From the NCBI RefSeq assembly GCF_008728635.1, contig NZ_CP044285.1:2790001-2854000 (forward strand): a stretch of 64,000 nt of DNA, read 5' to 3'. The notes below the pieces were generated by a model that made no database searches, was not told where the DNA came from, and saw only the letters and a program-made list of their open reading frames with translations. The stretch's first letter is position 1, and each line of letters begins with the position of its first letter. The position numbers and the translations under genes were made by a program. Source of the stretch: Hymenobacter baengnokdamensis (GTDB lineage: Bacteria > Bacteroidota > Bacteroidia > Cytophagales > Hymenobacteraceae). Below, piece after piece: positions 16,598 to 24,325 of this stretch.

Positions 16598-17197
16598 CTG
16601 GTTTTGTACTTCGTGCTCCGGGTGGGCTTGCAGCACCCGCTCGATGCGCGGGTCGGGCACCAGCCACATCAGGGCCACGGCCACGTAGGTGGCCCCGGCC
16701 AGCCAAGGCAGCACAAAGCTGCTGCCAATGCCGACGCCGTAGAGCACCAGCGAGAGCTTCCCCTTCCAGTCGTGCCCCAGCGCGTGGGCCAGCGGCGAGG
16801 CGGGGCCGTTGACGGCAATCAGGCAGTTTTGCAGGATAAAGTAGGCGATGCCCGAGCCCAGCAGCACTACGCCGTACGCGGCCAGCGTGGCCGGGGCGAA
16901 GTGATTTTCCCCCATCCAGCCGGTGGCAAACGGCGTGAGCGAGAGCCAGAACAGCAAATGCAGATTGGCCCACAGCACGCCGCCGCTAACCTGCCGGGCG
17001 CTGCTAAGCAGGTGGTGGTGGCTGTTCCAGTAAATGCCCACGTAAAGAAAGCTCAGCACGTAGCTCAGGCAAATAGGCAGCAGTGGCTTCAGAGCCGTGA
17101 AATCATCGCCGTGCGGTACCTTAATCTCCAGCACCATGATAGTGAGGATGATAGCGAGTACACCATCGCTGAATGCCTCCAGGCGACCTTTTTGCAT
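16592..17197 (-). CDS. TMEM175-type potassium channel
   Basis: 201 residues with six predicted membrane helices. The signature FSDGVLAI lies at residues 9-16, in the first helix, which lines the pore in bacterial TMEM175 channels. Bacterial members have one six-helix repeat and form tetramers that pass K+. A second conserved polar stretch is WNSHHHLL. It is a single gene, convergent with the NIPSNAP gene and overlapping it by six bases. Confidence 0.85.
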   Translation of the reverse strand: MQKGRLEAFSDGVLAIILTIMVLEIKVPHGDDFTALKPLLPICLSYVLSFLYVGIYWNSHHHLLSSARQVSGGVLWANLHLLFWLSLTPFATGWMGENHFAPATLAAYGVVLLGSGIAYFILQNCLIAVNGPASPLAHALGHDWKGKLSLVLYGVGIGSSFVLPWLAGATYVAVALMWLVPDPRIERVLQAHPEHEVQNQL

Positions 17198-17361
17198 AAG
17201 AGATAATTTTAGGCGTAAGGTACTAAGAGGGAGTAATCTGGCGCAGATTCCTAATCCGGGTTTTAGCTTAGCTTATCTTCGTTTTTATTTCTCTGTATCA
17301 ATTGATAGTGGCCGCCTCAGATTTTCGGCGCTATCAAAGCAATAATTCAAGTTCTTACGCC

Positions 17362-18243
17362 ATGCGCCTTCTATACTTGGTATTCGGCAATACTATACAG
17401 AACCATTTCCAGGCTAATTTTTCTATCTTATCATTTTTAAGAAAAAACAGCCATTCTCTAACTGGCATTACGGTTATTACTGATGCCCCTGATTTGTATC
17501 AGCACCTGGCATCGGCTGTGACCGTGCAGGCAATACCGGCCGCTACCCTTCAGGAATGGCAAGGGAAATTCAAGTTCTTTTGGCGGGTTAAGATTAAGGC
17601 GTTGGAATATACGGCGCAGCAGCATCCGGGAGAGCATATTATCTATTTGGATTCTGATACTTTTCTGCACGGCTCCTTGAGCTACCTTAGCCAGGCATTG
17701 GCTAATGGGGTGGCGTTCATGCACGAAGTAGAAGGCGCCTTGAGTAGCCTTGCCAGTAAAACGGAGCGGCGCATGTGGCAGCAGGTTAAAGACCGGTCTT
17801 TTGGGGGAATTACCATCCATAAGCAGCTTTCTATGTGGAACGCTGGGGTGGTTGGCATTCCTGCCTCACAAAATATGGCCGCAATTAAGTTAGCGCTGAG
17901 CATCTGCGACGAGCTATGCGAACAGCAGGTTACCCCGCGGCTCATCGAGCAGTTTGCGTTATCCGTAGCGTTGCATGAGACTTACCCGCTTCATGAGGCA
18001 AGACCTTATATCGGACATTACTGGAGTACCAAAGCGGAGTGGAACAGCGTCATTAGCACCTTTTTTCTGGAATCACACCTTAGAAATCGTACGGTCGATG
18101 AAGAGGTAGCTGCTTTAAACAAGTTTGATTATCGGCAGCTGCCAATTAAAAAGAAAGTTCGCAGTACCCAGGCCAGGCTGAACAGCTTGGTCAGCAAAGC
18201 TTTTCCACCCAAGCAAATCGAATTTATCAGCCCTAAAGCTTAG
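17362..18243 (+). CDS. Glycosyltransferase-like protein, GT-A fold
   Basis: 293 residues from ATG 17362 (RLLYLVFGN); an earlier in-frame start adds 20 non-conserved residues. The motif HIIYLDSDTF holds the metal-binding DxD of nucleotide-sugar transferases, and SMWNAGVVGI fits the acceptor-side region. No membrane segment, so probably cytoplasmic and acting on surface glycans. Base composition is visibly more AT-rich than the flanking paa and ars genes, and it stands alone, which suggests acquisition. Donor and acceptor are unknown. Confidence 0.65.
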   Translation: MRLLYLVFGNTIQNHFQANFSILSFLRKNSHSLTGITVITDAPDLYQHLASAVTVQAIPAATLQEWQGKFKFFWRVKIKALEYTAQQHPGEHIIYLDSDTFLHGSLSYLSQALANGVAFMHEVEGALSSLASKTERRMWQQVKDRSFGGITIHKQLSMWNAGVVGIPASQNMAAIKLALSICDELCEQQVTPRLIEQFALSVALHETYPLHEARPYIGHYWSTKAEWNSVISTFFLESHLRNRTVDEEVAALNKFDYRQLPIKKKVRSTQARLNSLVSKAFPPKQIEFISPKA

Positions 18244-18710
18244 GATTGTCAGGCACTTACCTGCAAGTGGAGGTAATTTTTGCAGTTGGTTGTTTGCGGC
18301 CGGCTGCTTGCACCGTAGCTGTGGTACCCTGCTTTACTGCCTGTGCGCCCCGGCTGTGAATTAGTAGCCCCGGCCGCCGGCCAGGCGCGGCCAGGGGCCA
18401 TCCTCGCGCCCCGGGTCTGTAACCGATAGTGCCTGGGGATGAGCAACTCGCGGCGCGAAAAAAAGAAACCCATAGCTAGCGTTGCAGGATATAAAGCAAA
18501 TAGTTTTCAGCACCCAGGTACATTATTCTAGGCAATAACATACATTAGTACACCGCCACCCAAAGGTACACGGCGACAGGAGCGGCTTCGGAAACGGGGC
18601 TGCTCTTTTTGTGAAAATAGCATTTTTTTGGCAGGGTGGATTTGGATTGTTGGGGGAGTCGTTTGTTCCTTGTAAAACGCGAGGGTACTTTGCTCGTCAA
18701 CCACTAACTC
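18244..18710. other. Intergenic stretch before the KilA-N gene
   Basis: 467 bases. A 74-codon minus-strand frame at 18249-18473 has no recognisable motif and is not called. An AT-rich part near 18480-18640 could hold the KilA-N promoter. No repeat end or tRNA was seen. Confidence 0.5.
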
Positions 18711-19400
18711 ATGCTAGAGCTAGTTACTAAGGACTATAATGGTGCGCCCATACAGTTCGAACTTATTGATAGCCATTTGATGGCTAATGCGACCGCCATG
18801 TGCGCCGCTTTCGGCAAAAAGCCCATTGAATGGCTTCGCCTACCTACTACCCAGCGCTACATTGCTGCACTGGAAGCAAAGTGGGATTTTCACACTTTGG
18901 TCGAAACACGTCAGGGAGGCACTAATCCAGGCACTTGGATTGATGAGCGCCTTATTCTTAGGCTCGCGCAGTGGCTAGACGTGACCTTTGAAATCCAGTG
19001 CGACGAGTGGATAGCCGAACTACTACGCACTGGCAAAGTTGAGTTGGCTCAACTCTCTCCCGAGGAACTGATAGTACAGCAGGCACAAGCATTGCTTGAC
19101 CATAGCCGCCGCCTCAAAGGCGTTGAGGTTGGCCTATCGAGCCTGCAAGGACGAGTAGAGCAAGTAGAGGCCAAGCAGACAACCATTGACCAGAAGCACT
19201 ATGCTGTTTCCGGCTATGCAAGCTTAGTAAAGGTCAAACTTCCTACTTCGACTGCCAAGACATATGGCAAGCTCGCAGCCCAGCTAAGCCGCACTTTGGG
19301 CTATCCGCTGGGCAAAGTGCCTGATGCCAAATTTGGCGAGGTTAATAGCTACCATGTGGATATTCTCAAGCAGGTATTCGCAACCCAAGCACGACGCTAA
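18711..19400 (+). CDS. KilA-N domain protein, phage-type DNA-binding
   Basis: 229 residues. The N-terminal KilA-N domain (about 1-115) has LMANATAMCAAFGKKPIEWL, TWIDERLILRLAQWLDVTF and CDEWIAELLRTGKV. A coiled-coil-like link (about 125-165, SSLQGRVEQVEAKQTTIDQK) leads to a C-terminal domain with YGKLAAQLSRTLGYPLGKVP. KilA-N proteins are common on phages and mobile elements and bind DNA. It lies 228 bases upstream of an IS1595-type transposase, in an islet flanked by normal chromosome genes. Its present role is unknown; an antirepressor-like function is possible. Confidence 0.85.
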   Translation: MLELVTKDYNGAPIQFELIDSHLMANATAMCAAFGKKPIEWLRLPTTQRYIAALEAKWDFHTLVETRQGGTNPGTWIDERLILRLAQWLDVTFEIQCDEWIAELLRTGKVELAQLSPEELIVQQAQALLDHSRRLKGVEVGLSSLQGRVEQVEAKQTTIDQKHYAVSGYASLVKVKLPTSTAKTYGKLAAQLSRTLGYPLGKVPDAKFGEVNSYHVDILKQVFATQARR

Positions 19401-19410
19401 CTTTTTGGGC

Positions 19411-19444
19411 AAAAAAAGCCCCGCCCTCGAAAGAGAGCGGGGCT
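19411..19444 (-). terminator. Hairpin oriented for minus-strand transcription
   Basis: AGCCCCGC (19417-19424) pairs with GCGGGGCT (19437-19444). The A run precedes the stem on the plus strand, so the T tract would follow it only in minus-strand RNA. The KilA-N gene ends just upstream on the plus strand; no minus-strand gene is seen to its right. Confidence 0.55.
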
Positions 19445-19628
19445 ATCCCCACTAGGCCATGCTAGGAGCCAAGGGCTAGTACCGGGAAGCATCAGTTACG
19501 CTTGAGCGGCACTAGGACAAATATACACCTTTCATTGCTGAGTGGACATATAACTGCGAAAAATTCGCAGGAAGGATAACATTTGCCCCTATTAAGCGTA
19601 TCTTTACACAAGCAAACTGAGATATAAA

Positions 19629-20543
19629 ATGCTGCCCTACTTCAAAACGCTGCTCGACTTGGTGAATACCTTTCCCGACGAGGCAGCTTGCCTGGCGCAT
19701 CTAGAATCTATCCTGTGGCCCCAGGGCGCCGTATCTCCGTTTGATGCGACGAGCAAGGTGTACAAGTGTGCTGGGCACCGCTACAAGTGCAAGAACACGG
19801 GCAAGCACTTCAACGTGAAGGTGGGCACCGTATTTGAGGACACCAAGATTCCGCTTGTGAAGTGGTTTATGGCGTTGTACATCTTTTCCAGCCATAAAAA
19901 GGGCATCAGCTCGTACCAGTTGGCCCGCGACATTGGTGTAACCCAAAAGTCAGCGTGGTTCCTGCTACACCGCCTGCGCTATGCATTTGGGCACCCAGCC
20001 GCCCCACTCGTAGGTACGGTAGAGGTGGATGAAACCTATGTGGGCGGCAAAGAGAAGAACAAGCACGCGAGCAAGAAGACAGCCGGCAATCAGGGCCGCA
20101 GCATGAAAACCAAGGCGGCGGTGTTCGGCATGTTGGAGCGTGATGGCACCGTAGTGGCCCAAGTAGTGCCCGACGTGAGCGCAGAAACGCTGCTACCCAT
20201 CATTGAAGAAGCCGTAGAGGCAGGTTCTACGATTGTGAGCGACGAGTACCAAGTGTACCGCAAGGTAGCCGAGGTGTACACGCATCAGTTTGTGCGCCAC
20301 AGCGCGAAGGAGTACGTGAATGGTATGGCGCACACTAACGGCCTAGAAGGCTTTTGGAGCCACTTCAAGCGCATGATTGATGGTATTTACCACCACGTTA
20401 GCTTGGAGCACCTTCAAACGTACGTGAACGAGTTCTCACGCCGGTGGAACACGCGGAGGATGGAGACGAGCGAACGTTTCAACAAGATTTTAGGTAATAT
20501 TGCAGGCCGCCTTACTTACCAGGCGCTCATTGCTCATGCCTAG
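19629..20543 (+). CDS. IS1595-family (ISXO2-like) transposase
   Basis: 304 residues. A zinc-ribbon-like N-terminus (YKCAGHRYKCKNTGKHFNVK) is followed by a helix-turn-helix (SYQLARDIGVTQKSAWFLLH) and the ISXO2 catalytic domain. Catalytic positions are Asp134 (EVDETYVGG), Asp205 (VSDEYQVY) and the Asn237/Glu240 region (HTNGLEGFWSHFKR). Length and motif order are normal, so the enzyme is likely intact. Its stop overlaps the start of the next small ORF. Confidence 0.93.
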   Translation: MLPYFKTLLDLVNTFPDEAACLAHLESILWPQGAVSPFDATSKVYKCAGHRYKCKNTGKHFNVKVGTVFEDTKIPLVKWFMALYIFSSHKKGISSYQLARDIGVTQKSAWFLLHRLRYAFGHPAAPLVGTVEVDETYVGGKEKNKHASKKTAGNQGRSMKTKAAVFGMLERDGTVVAQVVPDVSAETLLPIIEEAVEAGSTIVSDEYQVYRKVAEVYTHQFVRHSAKEYVNGMAHTNGLEGFWSHFKRMIDGIYHHVSLEHLQTYVNEFSRRWNTRRMETSERFNKILGNIAGRLTYQALIAHA

Positions 20544-20691
20544 CCATCCCCAACTTCCGAACACAGACGAGCAGGGCGGCATGTCCTTGGAAGAGCTGAA
20601 CAAGGGCTTGCGGCACCTGCTTAAGACGCCGCCGCCCCCAGTGCAACGAAAGAGCAAGCCTAAGCCGAAACCACCGAAAGAGACGAAATAG
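20536..20691 (+). CDS. Small Lys/Pro-rich protein coupled to the transposase
   Basis: 51 residues. Its ATG lies inside the transposase gene, overlapping the last eight bases, and its stop touches a strong terminator. The N-terminal part (EQGGMSLEELNKGLRHLLKT) could be a short helix; the tail is rich in Lys and Pro, suggesting nucleic-acid contact. It is not recognised. The overlap and shared terminator argue that it is translated with the transposase. Confidence 0.6.
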   Translation: MPSHPQLPNTDEQGGMSLEELNKGLRHLLKTPPPPVQRKSKPKPKPPKETK

Positions 20692-20720
20692 AAACGGCCC
20701 CGAATTATCGGGGCCGTTTC
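20691..20720 (+). terminator. Terminator after the transposase unit
   Basis: GAAACGGCCCCG and CGGGGCCGTTTC pair perfectly over 12 bases around AATTAT, followed by TTATT. It separates the IS1595 unit from the convergent secreted-protein gene, whose stop begins at 20721. Confidence 0.9.
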
Positions 20721-21242
20721 TTATTGTGAGCTTTTCTGCCTACTGGCTGATTCACTAGAGTATATCCTAACTGTGTATAGCACTCTGCCTTGGTAATATA
20801 GGCGGGATATTTCTGAGCGCAGGTAAGAATCATACCACTTCTTAGCCAACGGGTCATAAGACAGTTTGGCTAATTCTCTGTCCCATTCTTGGGCGTTAGG
20901 ATGATTTTCAGGGTATTCATACCCCCGCACGTACAGTTGGTTTTTGAAGAAGGAAAAGAACAGGAAGATGGGGCTACTGCCTGCATACTGAGCTGTTACT
21001 AATGTAAAGTCAGGGTCTTTGTAGGTGTCATCTACAACTGGCTTGCTCACTTCCCAGCCAGGCTCTGATTCAAGATTCATTCGGACTTGGTAGTCACTAT
21101 ACCCCCACCACCACCGATAGAGCTGGTCGTTAAAGATTTGGTCGGGAGTGTCAGGTACTGGTTTAGGATAGCCAGCCATCTGGGCTGTAGCTGACGCGCA
21201 GCACAGCCATAGCAGCACAAGGCTGCTCAATAATCGCTTCAT
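20721..21242 (-). CDS. Secreted protein of unknown function
   Basis: 173 residues from ATG 21242, which starts a clear signal peptide (MKRLLSSLVLLWLCCASATA). A longer frame to 21335 runs through a structured repeat region and was rejected. The mature part is aromatic-rich (LYRWWWGYSDYQVRM, FLFFSFFKNQLYVRGYEYP) with no known motif; it is probably periplasmic. It is more AT-rich than its neighbours and lies between a transposase and the ars operon, so it may be part of an acquired islet. Confidence 0.65.
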   Translation of the reverse strand: MKRLLSSLVLLWLCCASATAQMAGYPKPVPDTPDQIFNDQLYRWWWGYSDYQVRMNLESEPGWEVSKPVVDDTYKDPDFTLVTAQYAGSSPIFLFFSFFKNQLYVRGYEYPENHPNAQEWDRELAKLSYDPLAKKWYDSYLRSEISRLYYQGRVLYTVRIYSSESASRQKSSQ

Positions 21243-21413
21243 ACTTGGTCGGTTTCGCAGCGGTTTATAAACGAGTCGAGGCGTGAAGCCTCCTTCGCCG
21301 CTGCGAGGTCCGACCAAGAACCTACTATACGACAAACAGCCTCACGCCTCTTGGCATGAGTGCAGCTTGCTGGTTCGTATAGTTGAGGGAAAATTTGGTC
21401 GGTTTCGCAGCAA
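21243..21413. repeat. Nested inverted and direct repeats upstream of the secreted protein
   Basis: TTGGTCGGTTTCGCAGC occurs at 21245-21261 and again at 21395-21411. Inverted pairs are CTTGGTCGG/CCGACCAAG (21244-21252, 21310-21318), GAGGCGTGA/TCACGCCTC (21278-21286, 21342-21350) and ACTATACGA/TCGTATAGT (21324-21332, 21375-21383). No gene is seen in it; it could be an operator array, a structured leader or an element end. Confidence 0.6.
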
Positions 21414-21580
21414 CGAGCAGCAGCACTTGATAAGTGCGATATGAATCAGTGGTCTAAGCCATAGGCAGGTGGGTGGTAGGGCGGCAAATATACGGGGCGG
21501 CCCCAAACGAAGCAGGGCCACCGTCTCCGGCAGCCCTGTTGTATTTTCGCGGTGTACTAATGTACGTTATTGCCTTATTC

Positions 21581-21612
21581 TAATGTATGACGTATGTTTG
21601 CGTCATACATTA
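21581..21612. promoter_or_regulatory. ArsR operator
   Basis: TAATGTATGACG and CGTCATACATTA are perfect 12-base arms around 8 bases, ending 10 bases before the arsR start. A TAATGTACG half-like site lies at 21558-21566. This is the expected autoregulatory site of an ArsR repressor. Confidence 0.8.
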
Positions 21613-21622
21613 CCTTGTAGCT

Positions 21623-21973
21623 ATGACGTACGCCAAAACCGCTCCTTTCACCGACGAGCAGCAGCAGCTGGCGCGGCTGGCCAAGGCCTTGGCGCACCCG
21701 GCGCGGGTGGCCATCATTCAGCTGCTGGCCAGCAAGCAAACCTGCATCTCGGGCGATATCGCCGCTGAGCTGCCCCTCGCGCGCGCCACGGTGTCGCAGC
21801 ACTTGCAGGAGCTGAAAGCGCTGGATTTGATTCGCGGCGAAATCGACGGGCTAACGGTTTGCTATTGCCTGAATACCAGCTTATTGCTGCAGGTGCAGCA
21901 GCAGTTCGCCGCCTTCTTTGCCGCTGCGGTTGCCAACCCGGCGTGCAGCCCCGGCGATGCCTGCGCCTGCTAA
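21623..21973 (+). CDS. arsR: ArsR/SmtB-family arsenic-responsive repressor
   Basis: 116 residues from ATG 21623; the frame also opens at 21587, but that start would lie inside the operator. The winged helix is clear: [20 protein letters not shown] and [19 protein letters not shown]. The classic ELCVCDL metal motif is absent. Cysteines occur instead in [14 protein letters not shown] and the C-terminal tail CSPGDACAC, which probably form the arsenite or methylarsenite site. It represses the operon below until metalloid binding releases it. First gene of arsR-arsI-arsN-acr3. Confidence 0.9.
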   Translation: MTYAKTAPFTDEQQQLARLAKALAHPARVAIIQLLASKQTCISGDIAAELPLARATVSQHLQELKALDLIRGEIDGLTVCYCLNTSLLLQVQQQFAAFFAAAVANPACSPGDACAC

Positions 21974-22004
21974 GTATTTCCCAGCCTTTTATATCTTCAA
22001 TGCA

Positions 22005-22547
22005 ATGGATAGCGTCACTTTTCCCCGGATGCACGTCTCGCTGTACGTGGCCGACCTGGCCGCTACGGTCAACTTCTACACTGCTTTTTTTGGGCAGCCG
22101 GCCGCCAAAATCCGGCGCGGCTACGCCAAATACGTGCTCGACAAGCCGGCGCTTATCATTTCATTTGTCGAAAACCCGGCACGCGTAGCCAGCAACTTCG
22201 GGCACCTGGGCTTTCAGGTCGAAACCGTAGCCGAGATGGCGCAGCGCCTGGCGCAGGCCCGTGCCATTGGCCTGGTCGCCCGCGAAGAAATAGGCACGGC
22301 CTGCTGCTACGCCAAGCAGGATAAATTTTGGGTCAACGACCCCGATGGCGTGGAGTGGGAGGTCTATTATTTCCACGAAGACGCGGAGTTCAACGACCCG
22401 CGCTACCAGCACGAGTACGACGAAGCGACCAATAGCCAGTGCTGCATTGCCCCCGCTGCGGCAGCCGTAGCGCTACAACCGGCTCCCATGGCTTTCCCGC
22501 TGGCTACGGCTGCTGCAGCGTGCACACCGGGCAGCAACTGCTGTTAA
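22005..22547 (+). CDS. arsI: ArsI-type C-As lyase (ArsI/CadI family VOC protein)
   Basis: 180 residues from ATG 22005. VOC fold with metal ligands His10 (MHVSLYV), His67 (GHLGFQV) and Glu119 (VEWEVYYF). The vicinal pair Cys100-Cys101 (GTACCYAKQDKFW) binds trivalent organoarsenicals; the spacing matches known ArsI to within a residue. ArsI is an iron dioxygenase that cleaves the C-As bond of methylarsenite and trivalent aromatic arsenicals, releasing arsenite. The tail past about residue 145 is Ala/Cys-rich and ends CC, perhaps an extra metal site. It sits between arsR and arsN. Confidence 0.88.
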   Translation: MDSVTFPRMHVSLYVADLAATVNFYTAFFGQPAAKIRRGYAKYVLDKPALIISFVENPARVASNFGHLGFQVETVAEMAQRLAQARAIGLVAREEIGTACCYAKQDKFWVNDPDGVEWEVYYFHEDAEFNDPRYQHEYDEATNSQCCIAPAAAAVALQPAPMAFPLATAAAACTPGSNCC

Positions 22548-22570
22548 AAATAGTGTATTTTAAATATAAA

Positions 22571-23065
22571 ATGACTATAAAGCCGCTGATTGCTGCGCAC
22601 TGGCCGCGGGTGCGGGCCATTTACCTGCAAGGCATTGCTACTGGCCATGCCACCTTCCAAACCGAGGCGCCTGCCTGGGAGGAATGGGATAGCAGCCACC
22701 TGTCCCACAGTCGCTTGGTGGCCTTCGACGAAGCAACTGGCCAGGTGCTGGGCTGGGCCGCACTCACCCCCGTATCGGGCCGCTGCGCGTACGCCGGCGT
22801 GGCCGAGGTAAGCGTATACGTGGCCCCCGAGGCGCGTGGGCAGGGCGTAGGCCGGCAGTTGCTGGCGACCCTCGTGGCCCAGTCGGAAACCCAGGGCTTA
22901 TGGATGCTGCAAGCCGGTATCTTCCCCGAAAATGAAGCCAGCGTGCGCCTCCACCAGGCGGCGGGCTTTCGGGTGGTGGGCCGCCGCGAGCGCATCGGCC
23001 GCCTGGCCGGCGTGTGGCGCGACATGCTGCTGCTGGAGCGTCGTAGCGAGCTGGTCGGGGTGTGA
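22571..23065 (+). CDS. arsN: ArsN-like GNAT N-acetyltransferase
   Basis: 164 residues from ATG 22571. GNAT fold with the acetyl-CoA loop PEARGQGVGRQLL and the phosphinothricin-acetyltransferase-like segments GIATGHATFQTEAPAWEEWD and GFRVVGRRERIGRLAGVWRD. ArsN1 enzymes acetylate arsinothricin, an organoarsenical antibiotic, and sometimes phosphinothricin. That substrate is inferred from the position between arsI and acr3; a general amino-acid acetyltransferase is the alternative. The gene follows arsI by 23 bases and precedes acr3 by 15. Confidence 0.75.
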   Translation: MTIKPLIAAHWPRVRAIYLQGIATGHATFQTEAPAWEEWDSSHLSHSRLVAFDEATGQVLGWAALTPVSGRCAYAGVAEVSVYVAPEARGQGVGRQLLATLVAQSETQGLWMLQAGIFPENEASVRLHQAAGFRVVGRRERIGRLAGVWRDMLLLERRSELVGV

Positions 23066-23080
23066 TATATCCTTTATACT

Positions 23081-24163
23081 ATGGAAGTTAATGCAATAGC
23101 CCGGCCGCCCGGTGGGGCCATAGCTGAGAAAAAGCTGTCGGGCCTCGACCGGGGCCTCACGCTCTGGATTTTTCTGGCGATGGCCCTGGGCGTGGCGCTG
23201 GGCTACGGCGTACCCGGCCTGAACCGGGCCGTCAAGTACTTTTCGGTGGGCACCGTTAATGTGCCGCTGGCGCTGGGCCTCATCCTGATGATGTACCCGC
23301 CGCTGGCCAAAGTCCAATATGAGCAGCTGCCGACGGTATTTCGCAACACGCGCCTCATTGGGCTGTCGCTGGTGCTCAACTGGGTGGTGGGGCCACTGCT
23401 GATGTTCGGGCTGGCCACCTGGCTGCTGCCCGACCGGCCCGACTACCGCATGGGCGTTATGCTCATCGGCATTGCCCGCTGCATTGCCATGGTGCTTGTG
23501 TGGAATGACCTGGCCGACGGCAGCCGCGAGTATGCGGCTGGGCTGGTGGCGCTCAACTCTATCTTTCAGGTGCTGTTTTACAGCGTGTTGGCCTGGCTGT
23601 TTATCACCGTGCTGCCTCCTTATTTTGGGCTTAAAGGCTACCCCGTCGCCATCGGCATCGGGGCAATTGCCCAAAGCGTACTGGTGTACCTGGGCGTGCC
23701 ATTTGCGGCCGGTTTTCTCTCGCGGGTTATTCTGCGCCGCCTCAAAGGCAACGCCTGGTACGAGCAGGTATTCCTGCCGGCCATCAGCCCCATTACGCTC
23801 CTTGCTTTGTTGCTGACTATTGTCGTGATGTTCAGCCTGAAAGGCGAGCTTATCGTGCAGATGCCGCTCGATGTGCTGCGCGTGGCGCTGCCGCTGGCGC
23901 TCTACTTCGTCATCATGTTCGGCATCAGCTTCGCCGCCGGCAAATATTTGGGTGCGGGCTACGCCGAAAATGCTTCCATCGCCTTCACCGCCACCGGCAA
24001 CAACTTCGAGCTGGCGTTGGCGGTAGCTATCGGCGTATTCGGGCTGAATTCGGGGCAGGCGTTCGCCGGCGTTATCGGCCCGCTGATTGAGGTGCCCGCG
24101 CTTATCGGACTGGTAAATGTGGCGTTTTGGCTGCGTCGGCGCTGGTATACAGATAATATATAA
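23081..24163 (+). CDS. acr3: ACR3-family arsenite efflux permease
   Basis: 360 residues with ten predicted membrane helices. The conserved transport cysteine is Cys134 in [15 protein letters not shown]; another family segment is [21 protein letters not shown]. It exports arsenite from the cytoplasm using the proton-motive force. It is the last gene of the operon and would remove the arsenite made by ArsI. No arsenate reductase gene (arsC) is nearby. Confidence 0.94.
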   Translation: MEVNAIARPPGGAIAEKKLSGLDRGLTLWIFLAMALGVALGYGVPGLNRAVKYFSVGTVNVPLALGLILMMYPPLAKVQYEQLPTVFRNTRLIGLSLVLNWVVGPLLMFGLATWLLPDRPDYRMGVMLIGIARCIAMVLVWNDLADGSREYAAGLVALNSIFQVLFYSVLAWLFITVLPPYFGLKGYPVAIGIGAIAQSVLVYLGVPFAAGFLSRVILRRLKGNAWYEQVFLPAISPITLLALLLTIVVMFSLKGELIVQMPLDVLRVALPLALYFVIMFGISFAAGKYLGAGYAENASIAFTATGNNFELALAVAIGVFGLNSGQAFAGVIGPLIEVPALIGLVNVAFWLRRRWYTDNI

Positions 24164-24273
24164 TATTTAATATATATGATTCACATGCCTTTGTGGCGGA
24201 AGTTTTTGGTGGGGATAAGCCGGGCAAGAAGTTCCTGCAGCGGTACGCTGAGCGCAGCCTGGCCCCCAATAAA

Positions 24274-24301
24274 AACGCCACCCCGGCAACGGGGTGGCGT
24301 T
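24274..24301. terminator. Terminator between acr3 and catalase
   Basis: AACGCCACCCCG and CGGGGTGGCGTT pair perfectly around GCAA, with A and T runs outside, so it can serve both convergent genes. Confidence 0.9.
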
Positions 24302-24325
24302 TCTTGCTGACTGCTTTTTACAGAG

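Larger units (their letters stand above)
19554..20720 (+). mobile_element. IS1595-like element with coupled passenger ORF (ends not defined)
   Basis: The unit holds a DDE transposase (19629-20543), a small coupled ORF (20536-20691) and a terminator. The start given is a small hairpin (CTGCGAA, AAA, TTCGCAG, 19554-19570) in the presumed promoter. No convincing terminal inverted repeats or target duplication were found, so the borders are only those of the genes. Confidence 0.5.

Noticed and set aside
18249..18473. 74-codon minus-strand frame after the glycosyltransferase gene
   Set aside because: No motif, no clear start context, and a composition typical of non-coding GC-rich frames.
24193..24272. 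Protein-like frame after acr3 (AEVFGGDKPGKKFLQRYAE)
   Set aside because: Needs a GTG start, runs through the terminator and matches no family I recognise; possibly a remnant but not supportable.
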